DNA of 5,351 bases from Paracoccaceae bacterium (GCA_015485375.1 WFTU01000104.1:1-5351), one strand, 5' to 3'. Shown: positions 1 through 5,011, counted from the first letter of the stretch. Numbers and translations are program-made. The notes: a model not told the origin generated them from the sequence alone.

Positions 1-434
1 GTCATGGCGTCGATTGTGGAATCTGTAACGCCGCCAAGCGCCCCTTTCCATCCGGCGTGGGCTGCGCCGACGATTCCGGCGTCGGGGTCGCAAAACAGCA
101 CCGGCGCGCAATCGGCGGTGAGGATGCCGAGGGCGATGCCTTTGGTGTTGGTGACCATGGAGTCGGCTTTCGGGCGGCCGTCGGGCCACGGGGCCTCGGT
201 GACTGTAATCACGTCGGGTGAGTGGATCTGGTAGACCGAGAGCAGGTTCTCCACGGGCACGCCCATGGCGTCAGCCACGATTTTCCGGTTGGCAACAACG
301 GCCGCAGGATCATCATCCGAGCTTTGGCCGCAATTCAGCGAAGTATAAAGCCCCGTCGAGACGCCACCCTGACGGGTGAAGAACCCGTGGGTGACGTCGT
401 CGAGCGCGGGATCACTCAGGAACGAGCGAGGCAT
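1..434 (-). CDS. pgeF: Peptidoglycan editing factor PgeF (YfiH/DUF152, polyphenol oxidase family), 3' end cut by window
   Basis: The visible part is 144 codons of a protein usually about 250 residues long; the C-terminal part lies beyond the left edge. Seen: HGFFTRQGGVS at residues 16-26, NCGQSSDD at 34-41, QIHSPDV at 69-75, TADCAPVLFCD at 106-116 and AAHAGWKGA at 124-132. His71, Cys109 and His126 are the three metal-binding positions expected in this family. Family knowledge: once annotated as laccase, these cytoplasmic enzymes are linked to removing wrongly incorporated amino acids from peptidoglycan precursors and also show purine nucleoside activity. The ATG at 434-432 is the first start codon after an in-frame stop (TGA) upstream, so the start is well constrained. 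It overlaps the end of the methyltransferase gene by 23 bases and has no clear Shine-Dalgarno sequence, so translation is probably coupled. Family assignment is secure; the substrate is less so. Confidence 0.93.
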   Translation of the reverse strand, partial: MPRSFLSDPALDDVTHGFFTRQGGVSTGLYTSLNCGQSSDDDPAAVVANRKIVADAMGVPVENLLSVYQIHSPDVITVTEAPWPDGRPKADSMVTNTKGIALGILTADCAPVLFCDPDAGIVGAAHAGWKGALGGVTDSTIDAM

Positions 435-1506
435 CTTCGAAACCGGGGGCCTGCGGGGCGTCGCGGTGGACCAGTCCCATGACCTTGAACAGGGTGCCCA
501 TCTCGTCGGGGTGGATCAGACGGTTTAGGGCGACGTTGATTTCCTCGGCCACCTCGTCTTCGTCGGTGGCGTTGATGAGCATGCCGGCCCGGGTCTCGAT
601 CCCGATGCGTTGCAGGAAGGGGCCTTGCGGAACGCAGCCTTCGGTGCGCGCGGCACCGGCAGCGCGGGCCAGTGCGGCGAAGTTGACATGGGCGGTGACA
701 TCGGCCTCGCCATGCGGATGGTCGAGGGCGTCAACGGGTTCGTGGTTCTGCACAGCCTGCAGGCTGTCGCCCGCGCCGTCCCAGTCGCCATAGTCTATGA
801 ACAGCGCCGCGCCGCCGTCGGCGGCGATGCGGTCACCGATTTTCGAGGCGATGTCCTCGGACTGGAAGGAAACCTCGGCATAAAGGTGTTCGGGCAGCAT
901 GGGGAAGAACTCGGTCAGGTCCTCGTTCTGCGCGGGGCGGCCGTGGGTGAAGGCGAGCTTGCCATCCTCGCCGACCTCGATCAGGCGTTCCTGCCAGCCG
1001 GCGTCGTTATAGCGGAACTGGTGCATGGGCAGCGCGTCGAAGAATTCGTTGGCGACGAGGAACATCGGCAGCCCCTCGGGCAGCTCTTCCACCTTGAAGG
1101 CCCAGTTCGGTTCCTGCCCCATCAGCACGGCGGATTGCTTGCGGCGCATGGCGGGGCTGTTTTCCACCAGCCAGATATCGGCACCCTGACGGAAGTCGGG
1201 CAGGGTGTTGGCGGTGCGCAGGATGTCGTTCATCAGCGTGCCGCGGCCCGGTCCCAGTTCGACCAGCAGGAATTTTTCCGGCCGGCCCTGATCGTTCCAT
1301 GCCTGCATCAGCCAGAGCGCGACCATCTCGCCGAACATCTGGCTGACCTCGGGCGCGGTGACGAAATCGCCGTCCGGGCCGAAGGGGTCGCGGTTGGTGT
1401 AGTAGCCGTGCTCGGGGTGGTTCAGGCACAGGTGCATGTATTCACCCACGCTGATCGGGCCTTTTTCGGCAATGCGGGATTTGATGATGTCTGTCAGTTC
1501 GGTCAT
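412..1506 (-). CDS. Class I SAM-dependent methyltransferase, MidA/NDUFAF7 family (DUF185)
   Basis: A complete protein of 364 residues, normal for the family. Seen: PISVGEYMHLCLNHPEHGYY at 17-36; GPDGDFVTAPEVSQMFGE at 43-60; the SAM-binding glycine loop ELGPGRGTLM at 83-92; LVENSP at 113-118, the usual end of the second strand; NEFFDALP at 153-160; IDYG at 237-240; DVTAHVNF at 269-276; QGPFLQRIGI at 294-303; GTLFKVM at 337-343. No membrane segment or signal peptide is evident. Family knowledge: mitochondrial NDUFAF7 (MidA) dimethylates an arginine of the 49-kDa subunit of complex I. The bacterial role is inferred to be similar assembly or modification of NADH dehydrogenase, but the target is unproven. 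The start ATG shares the tetranucleotide ATGA with the lgt stop and has no strong Shine-Dalgarno sequence, which suggests reinitiation after lgt. Confidence 0.93.
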   Translation of the reverse strand: MTELTDIIKSRIAEKGPISVGEYMHLCLNHPEHGYYTNRDPFGPDGDFVTAPEVSQMFGEMVALWLMQAWNDQGRPEKFLLVELGPGRGTLMNDILRTANTLPDFRQGADIWLVENSPAMRRKQSAVLMGQEPNWAFKVEELPEGLPMFLVANEFFDALPMHQFRYNDAGWQERLIEVGEDGKLAFTHGRPAQNEDLTEFFPMLPEHLYAEVSFQSEDIASKIGDRIAADGGAALFIDYGDWDGAGDSLQAVQNHEPVDALDHPHGEADVTAHVNFAALARAAGAARTEGCVPQGPFLQRIGIETRAGMLINATDEDEVAEEINVALNRLIHPDEMGTLFKVMGLVHRDAPQAPGFEDASLVPE

Positions 1507-2387
1507 TTACGTTTCTTTATCCATATCAGCAGGGCGACGCCGACGATTACCATCGGCAGGGACAGCAATTGCCCCTGTGTGATGCCCGTTTCGCCCATAC
1601 GAATGACATATCCGAACGGATTATCCAACGAGACAAATTGCGCGTCTGCCTGACGGAAGTATTCCACGAAGAACCGCGCGGCGCCGTAGCCGGTGAAAAA
1701 CGTGGCAATCGTCAGCCCCGGAGTTTTCAGCGCGCCGCGCTTGTAGACCATCCAGAACAGCAGCGCGCCAAGCACCAGCCCCTCGAGAATCGCCTCGTAA
1801 AGCTGGCTCGGATGGCGGGTGCAGACCCCTTCCCAATAGTCGGGACATTCCAGTGCGCGCGGGTCGGGGAACAGCACGGCCCAGGGCACATCGGTGGGAC
1901 GGCCCCAGAGTTCCGGCTTGATGAAGTTGGCGAGGCGGCCGAGGAAAAGCCCGATCGGGGTGGCGAGCGCTACGGCGTCGCCGACCGACAGCACCGGCAG
2001 TTTGTAGCGCCGTGCATATAGTGTAATCGCCACGATCACGCCGAGGAAGCCGCCATGGAAGGACATACCCCCCTGCCAGACCTTCAGGATTTGCGCCGGA
2101 TTGGCGGAATAGTAGTCCCATTGGTAGAAGAACACGAAACCGAGCCGCCCGCCCAGAACAACACCCAGCACGATCCATGTCAGCAGGTCCTCGACCTTTG
2201 CCGGTTCCATCGGGGCCTTGGCGGACCAGAGGTCATCGCGTTTCATCAGCTTCACGATCAGACGCCAGCCGATCAGCAGTCCGGCGATATAGGCCAGCGC
2301 ATACCAGCGCAGCGCCAGCTCGAATCCGAAGACGTCGAACGAGAAAATTTCGGGATTGATATTGGGGAAGGGTATGACAAATGGCAT
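1503..2387 (-). CDS. lgt: Prolipoprotein diacylglyceryl transferase Lgt
   Basis: A complete polytopic inner-membrane enzyme of 294 residues. It transfers diacylglyceryl from phosphatidylglycerol to the lipobox cysteine of prolipoproteins, the first step of lipoprotein maturation. About seven hydrophobic segments can be seen, roughly at 24-44, 66-88, 107-126, 134-152, 197-216, 224-242 and 271-290, followed by a basic KKRK end. Family residues present: LRWYALAY with Tyr29; MSFHGG with His111 (E. coli His103); the signature GRLANFIKPELWG at 150-162, with Arg151, Asn154, Glu159 and Gly162 matching E. coli Arg143, Asn146, Glu151 and Gly154; and VEYFRQAD with Arg245. The signature carries Lys157 where Asn is usual. 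The start is fixed by a strong AAAGGAG at 2400-2394, six bases from the ATG. It is the first gene of the minus-strand operon and diverges from ubiK. Confidence 0.97.
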   Translation of the reverse strand: MPFVIPFPNINPEIFSFDVFGFELALRWYALAYIAGLLIGWRLIVKLMKRDDLWSAKAPMEPAKVEDLLTWIVLGVVLGGRLGFVFFYQWDYYSANPAQILKVWQGGMSFHGGFLGVIVAITLYARRYKLPVLSVGDAVALATPIGLFLGRLANFIKPELWGRPTDVPWAVLFPDPRALECPDYWEGVCTRHPSQLYEAILEGLVLGALLFWMVYKRGALKTPGLTIATFFTGYGAARFFVEYFRQADAQFVSLDNPFGYVIRMGETGITQGQLLSLPMVIVGVALLIWIKKRK

Positions 2388-2501
2388 CGGGTTCTCCTTT
2401 GGTCATTCACTCCCCCGCCACCGGATTAAAGTCAAGCGACGCTTGGCAAACTGTTCGTGAACAGCCATATATAGGCGGAAACGAGCAAACAGGAGTCGAC
2501 G
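2388..2501. promoter_or_regulatory. Divergent lgt/ubiK intergenic region with two perfect palindromes
   Basis: This 114-base region must hold the start signals for both divergent transcripts. Two perfect inverted repeats stand side by side: CAAGCGACGCTTG at 2433-2445 (6-base arms, 1-base centre) and CTGTTCGTGAACAG at 2451-2464 (6-base arms, 2-base centre). Their centres are about 18-19 bases apart, close to two helical turns. The second lies between the candidate -35 and -10 of ubiK, so it could be an operator. For lgt a TTGACT occurs at 2435-2430 on the minus strand, overlapping the first palindrome, but no good -10 follows. That these are protein-binding sites is inference; I do not recognise the regulator. 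Confidence 0.4.
2443..2473 (+). promoter_or_regulatory. Candidate ubiK promoter (weak)
   Basis: TTGGCA at 2443-2448 resembles a -35 box, and the AT-rich CATATATA at 2466-2473 could supply a -10 (CATATA at 17-base spacing or TATATA at 19). Neither option matches the consensus well. The position, about 30 bases before the ubiK start, is suitable. Confidence 0.3.
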
Positions 2502-2804
2502 ATGCAGAGTCGCAACCGGATTTTTGATGATATGTCCCAGCTGATGAGCAATGCGCTGGGCGTGGCGCAGGGGGCCAAGACCGAGGCCGAAACCGCGATG
2601 AAGTCGATGCTGGACCGCTGGCTGGCGGACCGCGACTTTGTTTCGCGTGACGAGTTCGAGGCCGTTCGTGCCATGGCGCAGAAAGCGCGCGAGGAAAACG
2701 AGGCGCTGTTGAAGCGGATCGAGGCGCTGGAAGCCAAGCCGAAGCCCAAGCCGCGTGCCAAGGCGAAAACCGCGGCAACCAAAACGGCCAAATCCACAAA
2801 GTAA
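2502..2804 (+). CDS. ubiK: Ubiquinone biosynthesis accessory factor UbiK family (BMFP domain)
   Basis: A protein of 100 residues. Residues 1-78 are the BMFP domain: an amphipathic start MQSRNRIFDDMSQLMSNALG, a linker, then DRDFVSRDEFEAVRAMAQKA (43-62) leading into a heptad-rich coiled coil, ENEALLKRIEALEAK (65-79). Family knowledge: UbiK is a small trimeric coiled-coil protein that binds UbiJ and membrane lipid and is needed for efficient aerobic ubiquinone synthesis; older names are YqiC and membrane fusogenic protein. Residues 79-100 form a tail made almost only of Lys, Pro, Ala, Thr, Arg and Ser, which I do not think belongs to the core domain. AGGAG at 2491-2495, six bases from the ATG, supports the start. 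A terminator follows directly, so the gene is probably a single-gene transcript. Family confidence is high; the exact role in this species is inferred. Confidence 0.92.
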   Translation: MQSRNRIFDDMSQLMSNALGVAQGAKTEAETAMKSMLDRWLADRDFVSRDEFEAVRAMAQKAREENEALLKRIEALEAKPKPKPRAKAKTAATKTAKSTK

Positions 2805-2808
2805 TTCC

Positions 2809-2825
2809 GGCAGTTTTCTGCCTTT
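2809..2825 (+). other. Small hairpin after the ubiK stop
   Basis: GGCAG, TTTT, CTGCC at 2809-2822 form a 5-base perfect stem with a 4-base loop, followed by TTT. It lies just before the larger terminator hairpin and could help termination or protect the 3' end. Confidence 0.4.
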
Positions 2826-2826
2826 G

Positions 2827-2860
2827 ACGCTCCGAAATCCGGTTTCGGGGCGTTTTCTTT
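2827..2860 (+). terminator. Rho-independent terminator of ubiK
   Basis: The arms at 2827-2837 (ACGCTCCGAAA) and 2843-2853 (TTTCGGGGCGT) pair over 11 bases with one T-G wobble around a 5-base loop. A T-rich run, TTTTCTTT, follows from 2853. It begins 22 bases after the ubiK stop. Confidence 0.85.
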
Positions 2861-2999
2861 GCAAGAATCCCTTTACAGATCGGCATTTTCCGCACACCAT
2901 ATATCGTATGGGGTCACCGATATTATACGACCTCTGGATATGGCTCCCGCTTTTAGTGGTGTTTTCCATTTCAGGCGCAAGACCAAAGAGGGACCGGAT
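2861..2999 (+). promoter_or_regulatory. AT-rich leader before the YbjN-domain gene, with inverted repeats
   Basis: This 139-base region is visibly more AT-rich than its surroundings and should contain the promoter for the YbjN-domain gene, since a terminator stands upstream. Overlapping inverted repeats occur: CCATA/TATGG (2897-2901, 2907-2911), ATATCG/CGATAT (2901-2906, 2918-2923) and TCGTAT/ATACGA (2904-2909, 2925-2930). Possible promoter elements are TTTACA at 2872-2877 and TATTAT at 2921-2926, but no pair has good spacing, so I do not place the promoter exactly. An open frame runs through from 2859, but family length and the ribosome binding site argue for the start at 3000. Confidence 0.4.
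2987..2993 (+). promoter_or_regulatory. Ribosome binding site that fixes the YbjN-domain start
   Basis: AGAGGGA lies six bases before the ATG at 3000. No comparable site precedes the upstream in-frame ATG at 2859, which sits inside the T-run of the ubiK terminator. Confidence 0.7.
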
Positions 3000-3503
3000 A
3001 TGGATACTGCAACGATTGATATGACCACCGACGATTTGCACCCGATTGATATCGTGCAGCATATCGCAACCCTTTATGAATGGGACTTCGACCGGGTGGC
3101 TGATGACCAGATCGCCATGATGATCGACGGATCATGGGCGACCTATTCGCTGTCGCTGGCATGGTCCGAGCGGGACGAGGTGTTGCGGATGATCTGCACC
3201 TTTGACATGGATCCGCCTGCGGAGCGTCTGCCGGCGCTGTTCGATGTGCTGAACCGCGCCAATGACAAAAACTGGACGGGGGCGTTTACGCTCTGGCAGG
3301 AACAGAAGATGATGGTGTATCGCTATGGTCTCAATCTGGCGGGGGAGGCCACGGCCTCGGCCATGCAGATCGACGATATTGTCGGTTCCGCCGTGATGGC
3401 CTGCGAACGCTTTTATCCTGCGTTCCAGCTGGTATGCTGGGGCGACAGCGATCCGCGCGAGGCGATGCGGGTTGCCATGGAACAGGCCTTTGGCCGCGCA
3501 TAA
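3000..3503 (+). CDS. YbjN domain-containing protein
   Basis: A soluble protein of 167 residues with no signal peptide or membrane segment. It resembles the alphaproteobacterial YbjN family (PF10722). Characteristic stretches are HPIDIVQHIATLYEWDFDR (14-32), DDQIAMMIDGSWATYSLSLA (35-54), LRMICTFDMDPPAERLPAL (62-80), NDKNWTGAFTLW (88-99), MMVYRYGLNL (104-113) and ERFYPAFQLVCW (136-147). Family knowledge: YbjN proteins share a fold with type III secretion chaperones. In E. coli YbjN is tied to motility, biofilm and stress phenotypes, but the molecular function is unknown. The gene follows an intrinsic terminator and precedes proC by 33 bases on the same strand, so the two may be co-transcribed. 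The family call is good; I assign no function. Confidence 0.88.
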   Translation: MDTATIDMTTDDLHPIDIVQHIATLYEWDFDRVADDQIAMMIDGSWATYSLSLAWSERDEVLRMICTFDMDPPAERLPALFDVLNRANDKNWTGAFTLWQEQKMMVYRYGLNLAGEATASAMQIDDIVGSAVMACERFYPAFQLVCWGDSDPREAMRVAMEQAFGRA

Positions 3504-3520
3504 CCCCCGTCGGGCGGGGG
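3504..3520 (+). other. GC-only hairpin between the YbjN gene and proC
   Basis: CCCCCG at 3504-3509 and CGGGGG at 3515-3520 pair perfectly around a 5-base loop, starting right after the YbjN-domain stop codon. No T-run follows, so it is not a standard terminator. It ends three bases before the proC ribosome binding site and could affect mRNA processing or proC translation, but that is inference. Confidence 0.5.
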
Positions 3521-3523
3521 CCT

Positions 3524-3530
3524 GGGGAGG
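3524..3530 (+). promoter_or_regulatory. Ribosome binding site that fixes the proC start
   Basis: GGGGAGG ends six bases before the ATG at 3537 but only three before the in-frame TTG at 3534, so the ATG is preferred. Confidence 0.8.
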
Positions 3531-3536
3531 GATTTG

Positions 3537-4358
3537 ATGTCACTGGAAATTCTTGCGGAACGCGGGCTGGTATTGCTGGGCTGCGGAAAAATGGGCTCGG
3601 CGATGCTGGAAGGCTGGCTGGCGGGCGGGGTTGCGCCGTCCTCGGTCTGGATTCTGGATCCCGTCCCTTCGGAGCGGTTGCAGGAACTGGCGGGGCAGGG
3701 GTTGCACCTGAACGGGGATCTGCCGGACTCCCCCGCGATTTGCATCGTGGCGGTCAAGCCGCAGATGATGGGCGAGGCGTTGCCGCGGATCGCGCCGCTC
3801 GGCAATGGCGATACGGTGTTTCTGTCGATTGCGGCGGGGACTCCGATTGCGGCCTTCGAGGCGGTTCTGGGCGGGCAGACGCCGGTGATCCGCGCGATGC
3901 CGAACACACCGGCGGCGGTCGGGCGCGGGATTACGGCGCTGATCGGCAACAGGCATGTTGACAGCACGGCGCTGGAGCTGGCCGAGGCGTTGTTGCAGGC
4001 CGTCGGGCAGACCGTGCGGCTGGAAGATGAATCGCAGATGGATGCGGTGACGGCGGTTTCGGGTTCAGGTCCGGCCTATGTGTTCCATTTGATCGAGGCG
4101 CTGGCGGCAGCGGGCGAGGCCGAGGGGCTGGCGGCGGATCTGGCGATGCGGCTGGCCAAGGCGACCGTGGCGGGGGCCGGAGAGCTGGCGGAACGGGCCG
4201 GAGACTCCCCGACACAGTTGCGGGTGAACGTCACCAGCCCGGGCGGAACCACGGCGGCGGCGCTGGAGGTTCTGATGGACGAGGAGCGCGGATTTCCCGC
4301 CTTGCTGCGCGAGGCAGTAGCGGCAGGAGCGAAGCGGAGTCGCGAACTGGGGTCGTAA
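3537..4358 (+). CDS. proC: Pyrroline-5-carboxylate reductase ProC
   Basis: A complete cytoplasmic enzyme of 273 residues that reduces 1-pyrroline-5-carboxylate to proline with NAD(P)H, the final step of proline synthesis. Seen: an N-terminal Rossmann fold with the nucleotide-binding loop LLGCGKMGSAMLEGWL at 13-28; an AVKPQ stretch at 72-76; VIRAMPNTPAAVG at 117-129; and the C-terminal dimerisation and substrate domain with VTAVSGSGPAYVF at 171-183. The P5CR signature region is at 222-249, including QLRVNVTSPGGTTAAALEVL (227-246). The length is normal and no key element is missing. The first element of the phaP operator array overlaps the stop codon. It is likely transcribed with the YbjN-domain gene, 33 bases upstream. 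Confidence 0.97.
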   Translation: MSLEILAERGLVLLGCGKMGSAMLEGWLAGGVAPSSVWILDPVPSERLQELAGQGLHLNGDLPDSPAICIVAVKPQMMGEALPRIAPLGNGDTVFLSIAAGTPIAAFEAVLGGQTPVIRAMPNTPAAVGRGITALIGNRHVDSTALELAEALLQAVGQTVRLEDESQMDAVTAVSGSGPAYVFHLIEALAAAGEAEGLAADLAMRLAKATVAGAGELAERAGDSPTQLRVNVTSPGGTTAAALEVLMDEERGFPALLREAVAAGAKRSRELGS

Positions 4359-4410
4359 ATGCTGCGCCGCAACATGGAAAAATGCTGCAGCAAATGCTGC
4401 ACCGCAACAT
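4357..4410 (+). repeat. Two 19-base direct repeats, 35-base period, upstream of phaP
   Basis: AAATGCTGCGCCGCAACAT at 4357-4375 recurs at 4392-4410 with one change (G to A at the tenth base). A partial third copy, AAATGCTGC, lies between at 4380-4388. Each full repeat holds CTGC-N3-GCAA, one base away from the symmetric CTGC-N3-GCAG. The first copy starts on the last two bases of the proC stop codon. Confidence 0.9.
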
Positions 4411-4436
4411 AGCCTTGACATTTATTGTGCAGTGCA
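4362..4436 (+). promoter_or_regulatory. Putative PhaR-type operator array for phaP
   Basis: Four TGC/GCA elements can be seen: CTGCGCCGCAA (4362-4372), TGCTGCAGCA (4383-4392, a perfect palindrome), CTGCACCGCAA (4397-4407) and TGCAGTGCA (4428-4436). Established knowledge as I recall it: PhaR of Rhodobacter sphaeroides and Paracoccus denitrificans represses phasin genes by binding TGC-rich sites of the CTGC-N3-GCAG kind and is released by polyhydroxyalkanoate. Inference: the array does the same here, with the last site inside the phaP promoter. The regulator gene is not in this window. Confidence 0.65.
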
Positions 4437-4443
4437 ATATATA
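4415..4443 (+). promoter_or_regulatory. phaP: Sigma70-type promoter of phaP
   Basis: A perfect TTGACA (4415-4420) and TATATA (4438-4443) are separated by 17 bases, the best promoter in the window. The start of transcription should fall near 4450, giving a leader of about 30 bases. The spacer contains TGCAGTGCA (4428-4436), so a repressor bound there would block RNA polymerase. Confidence 0.8.
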
Positions 4444-4481
4444 ACGGGTAATCCAGACGCACCCATTCAAGGAATACCGCT

Positions 4482-4940
4482 ATGTTTGATCCCAAATCCT
4501 ACCCGTTCAACGCCGACCAGCTGGCCCAGTTCTTCAAGGCCAACGATTTCACCAAGGCTTTCGCGACGCCGAAAATGCCGGAAGTGGATACGGATGCAAT
4601 CCTTGCCGCGCAGAAGAAAAACATGGATGCGCTGGTCGAGGCCAACAAGGCCGCTGCCGCCGGATATCAGGACCTGTTCGAAAAACAGGTGAAAGTATTC
4701 GAGGATACGCTGGCCGAAGCGCAGAAGAAAATCGCGGAATTCGATGCGACCAAGATGGACACCGATCCGGCCGCACAGACCGAGGTGGCCAAGGCCGCTT
4801 TCGAAAAGGCGCTCGCCAATATGACCGCGCTGGCCGAGGGGGCGCAGAAAGCCAACTCCGAAGCCTACGAGGTGGTTGCTGCCCGCATTAAGGACTCGGT
4901 TGCCGAGCTTCAGGACATGGCGAAGAAATTCACCGCCTGA
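4482..4940 (+). CDS. phaP: Phasin (PhaP family, Phasin_2 type), polyhydroxyalkanoate granule protein
   Basis: A protein of 152 residues, rich in Ala, Lys, Glu and Gln, almost entirely helical by composition and with no cysteine. Seen: an N-terminal FDPKSYPFNADQLAQFFKAN (2-21); a family-like core DTDAILAAQKKNMDALVEAN (36-55) leading to YQDLFEKQVKVFEDTLAEAQ (62-81); and a second long amphipathic helix region at about 97-148. Family knowledge: phasins coat polyhydroxyalkanoate granules, control their size and number, and are made in large amounts when polymer accumulates. AAGGAA at 4469-4474, seven bases from the ATG, supports the start. Its own promoter, operator-like array and terminator suggest a single-gene, tightly regulated transcript. 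It has no neighbouring phaC, phaZ or phaR here. A general Phasin_2 protein with another role is possible, but the upstream TGC/GCA sites favour a true PhaP. Confidence 0.92.
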   Translation: MFDPKSYPFNADQLAQFFKANDFTKAFATPKMPEVDTDAILAAQKKNMDALVEANKAAAAGYQDLFEKQVKVFEDTLAEAQKKIAEFDATKMDTDPAAQTEVAKAAFEKALANMTALAEGAQKANSEAYEVVAARIKDSVAELQDMAKKFTA

Positions 4941-4960
4941 TATTTTCCGACTGCCGATTG

Positions 4961-4998
4961 AAACCGCTTGCCCTTCACGGGGCGGGCGGTTTTACTTT
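4961..4998 (+). terminator. Rho-independent terminator of phaP
   Basis: The arms at 4961-4973 and 4980-4992 pair over 13 bases, with two T-G wobbles in the middle and a further wobble closing the loop. TTTT ends at 4993 and another TTT is at 4996-4998. It starts 21 bases after the phaP stop and ends 18 bases before csaA. Confidence 0.85.
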
Positions 4999-5006
4999 GG
5001 GCAAAC

Positions 5007-5011
5007 GGAGG
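5007..5011 (+). promoter_or_regulatory. Ribosome binding site that fixes the csaA start
   Basis: GGAGG stands five bases before the ATG at 5017. Another ATG at 5012 directly abuts it, in a frame that stops after two codons, so 5017 is the start. Confidence 0.8.

Noticed and set aside
610..1653. A 347-codon open frame on the plus strand opposite the methyltransferase gene
   Set aside because: It is antisense to a clear family member, crosses the lgt junction, shows no domain I recognise and has no ribosome binding site. Long antisense frames are common in GC-rich DNA.
2451..2464. CTGTTCGTGAACAG as a LexA (SOS) box
   Set aside because: The E. coli box needs CTGT-N8-ACAG (here N6), and the alphaproteobacterial form is a direct repeat of GTTC with a 7-base gap. 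Neither fits.
2859..2999. A longer N-terminus for the YbjN-domain protein starting at 2859
   Set aside because: The frame is open but starts within the T-run of the ubiK terminator and has no ribosome binding site. The added residues do not look like the family, and AGAGGGA supports the start at 3000.
2403..3062. A 219-codon open frame on the minus strand across ubiK and the next leader
   Set aside because: It is antisense to ubiK and its terminator. Its arginine-rich composition is typical of a shadow frame.
3534..3536. TTG as the proC start
   Set aside because: It lies only three bases from the ribosome binding site; the ATG right after it has the better spacing.
3413..3967. A 184-codon open frame on the minus strand opposite the YbjN-domain and proC genes
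   Set aside because: It is antisense to a secure proC start region and has no recognisable domain or ribosome binding site.
4357..4410. The 19-base repeats as a small CRISPR array or insertion-element ends
   Set aside because: There are only two copies, a 16-base gap that itself shares the repeat's core, and no cas or transposase gene. A regulatory array next to a promoter explains them better.
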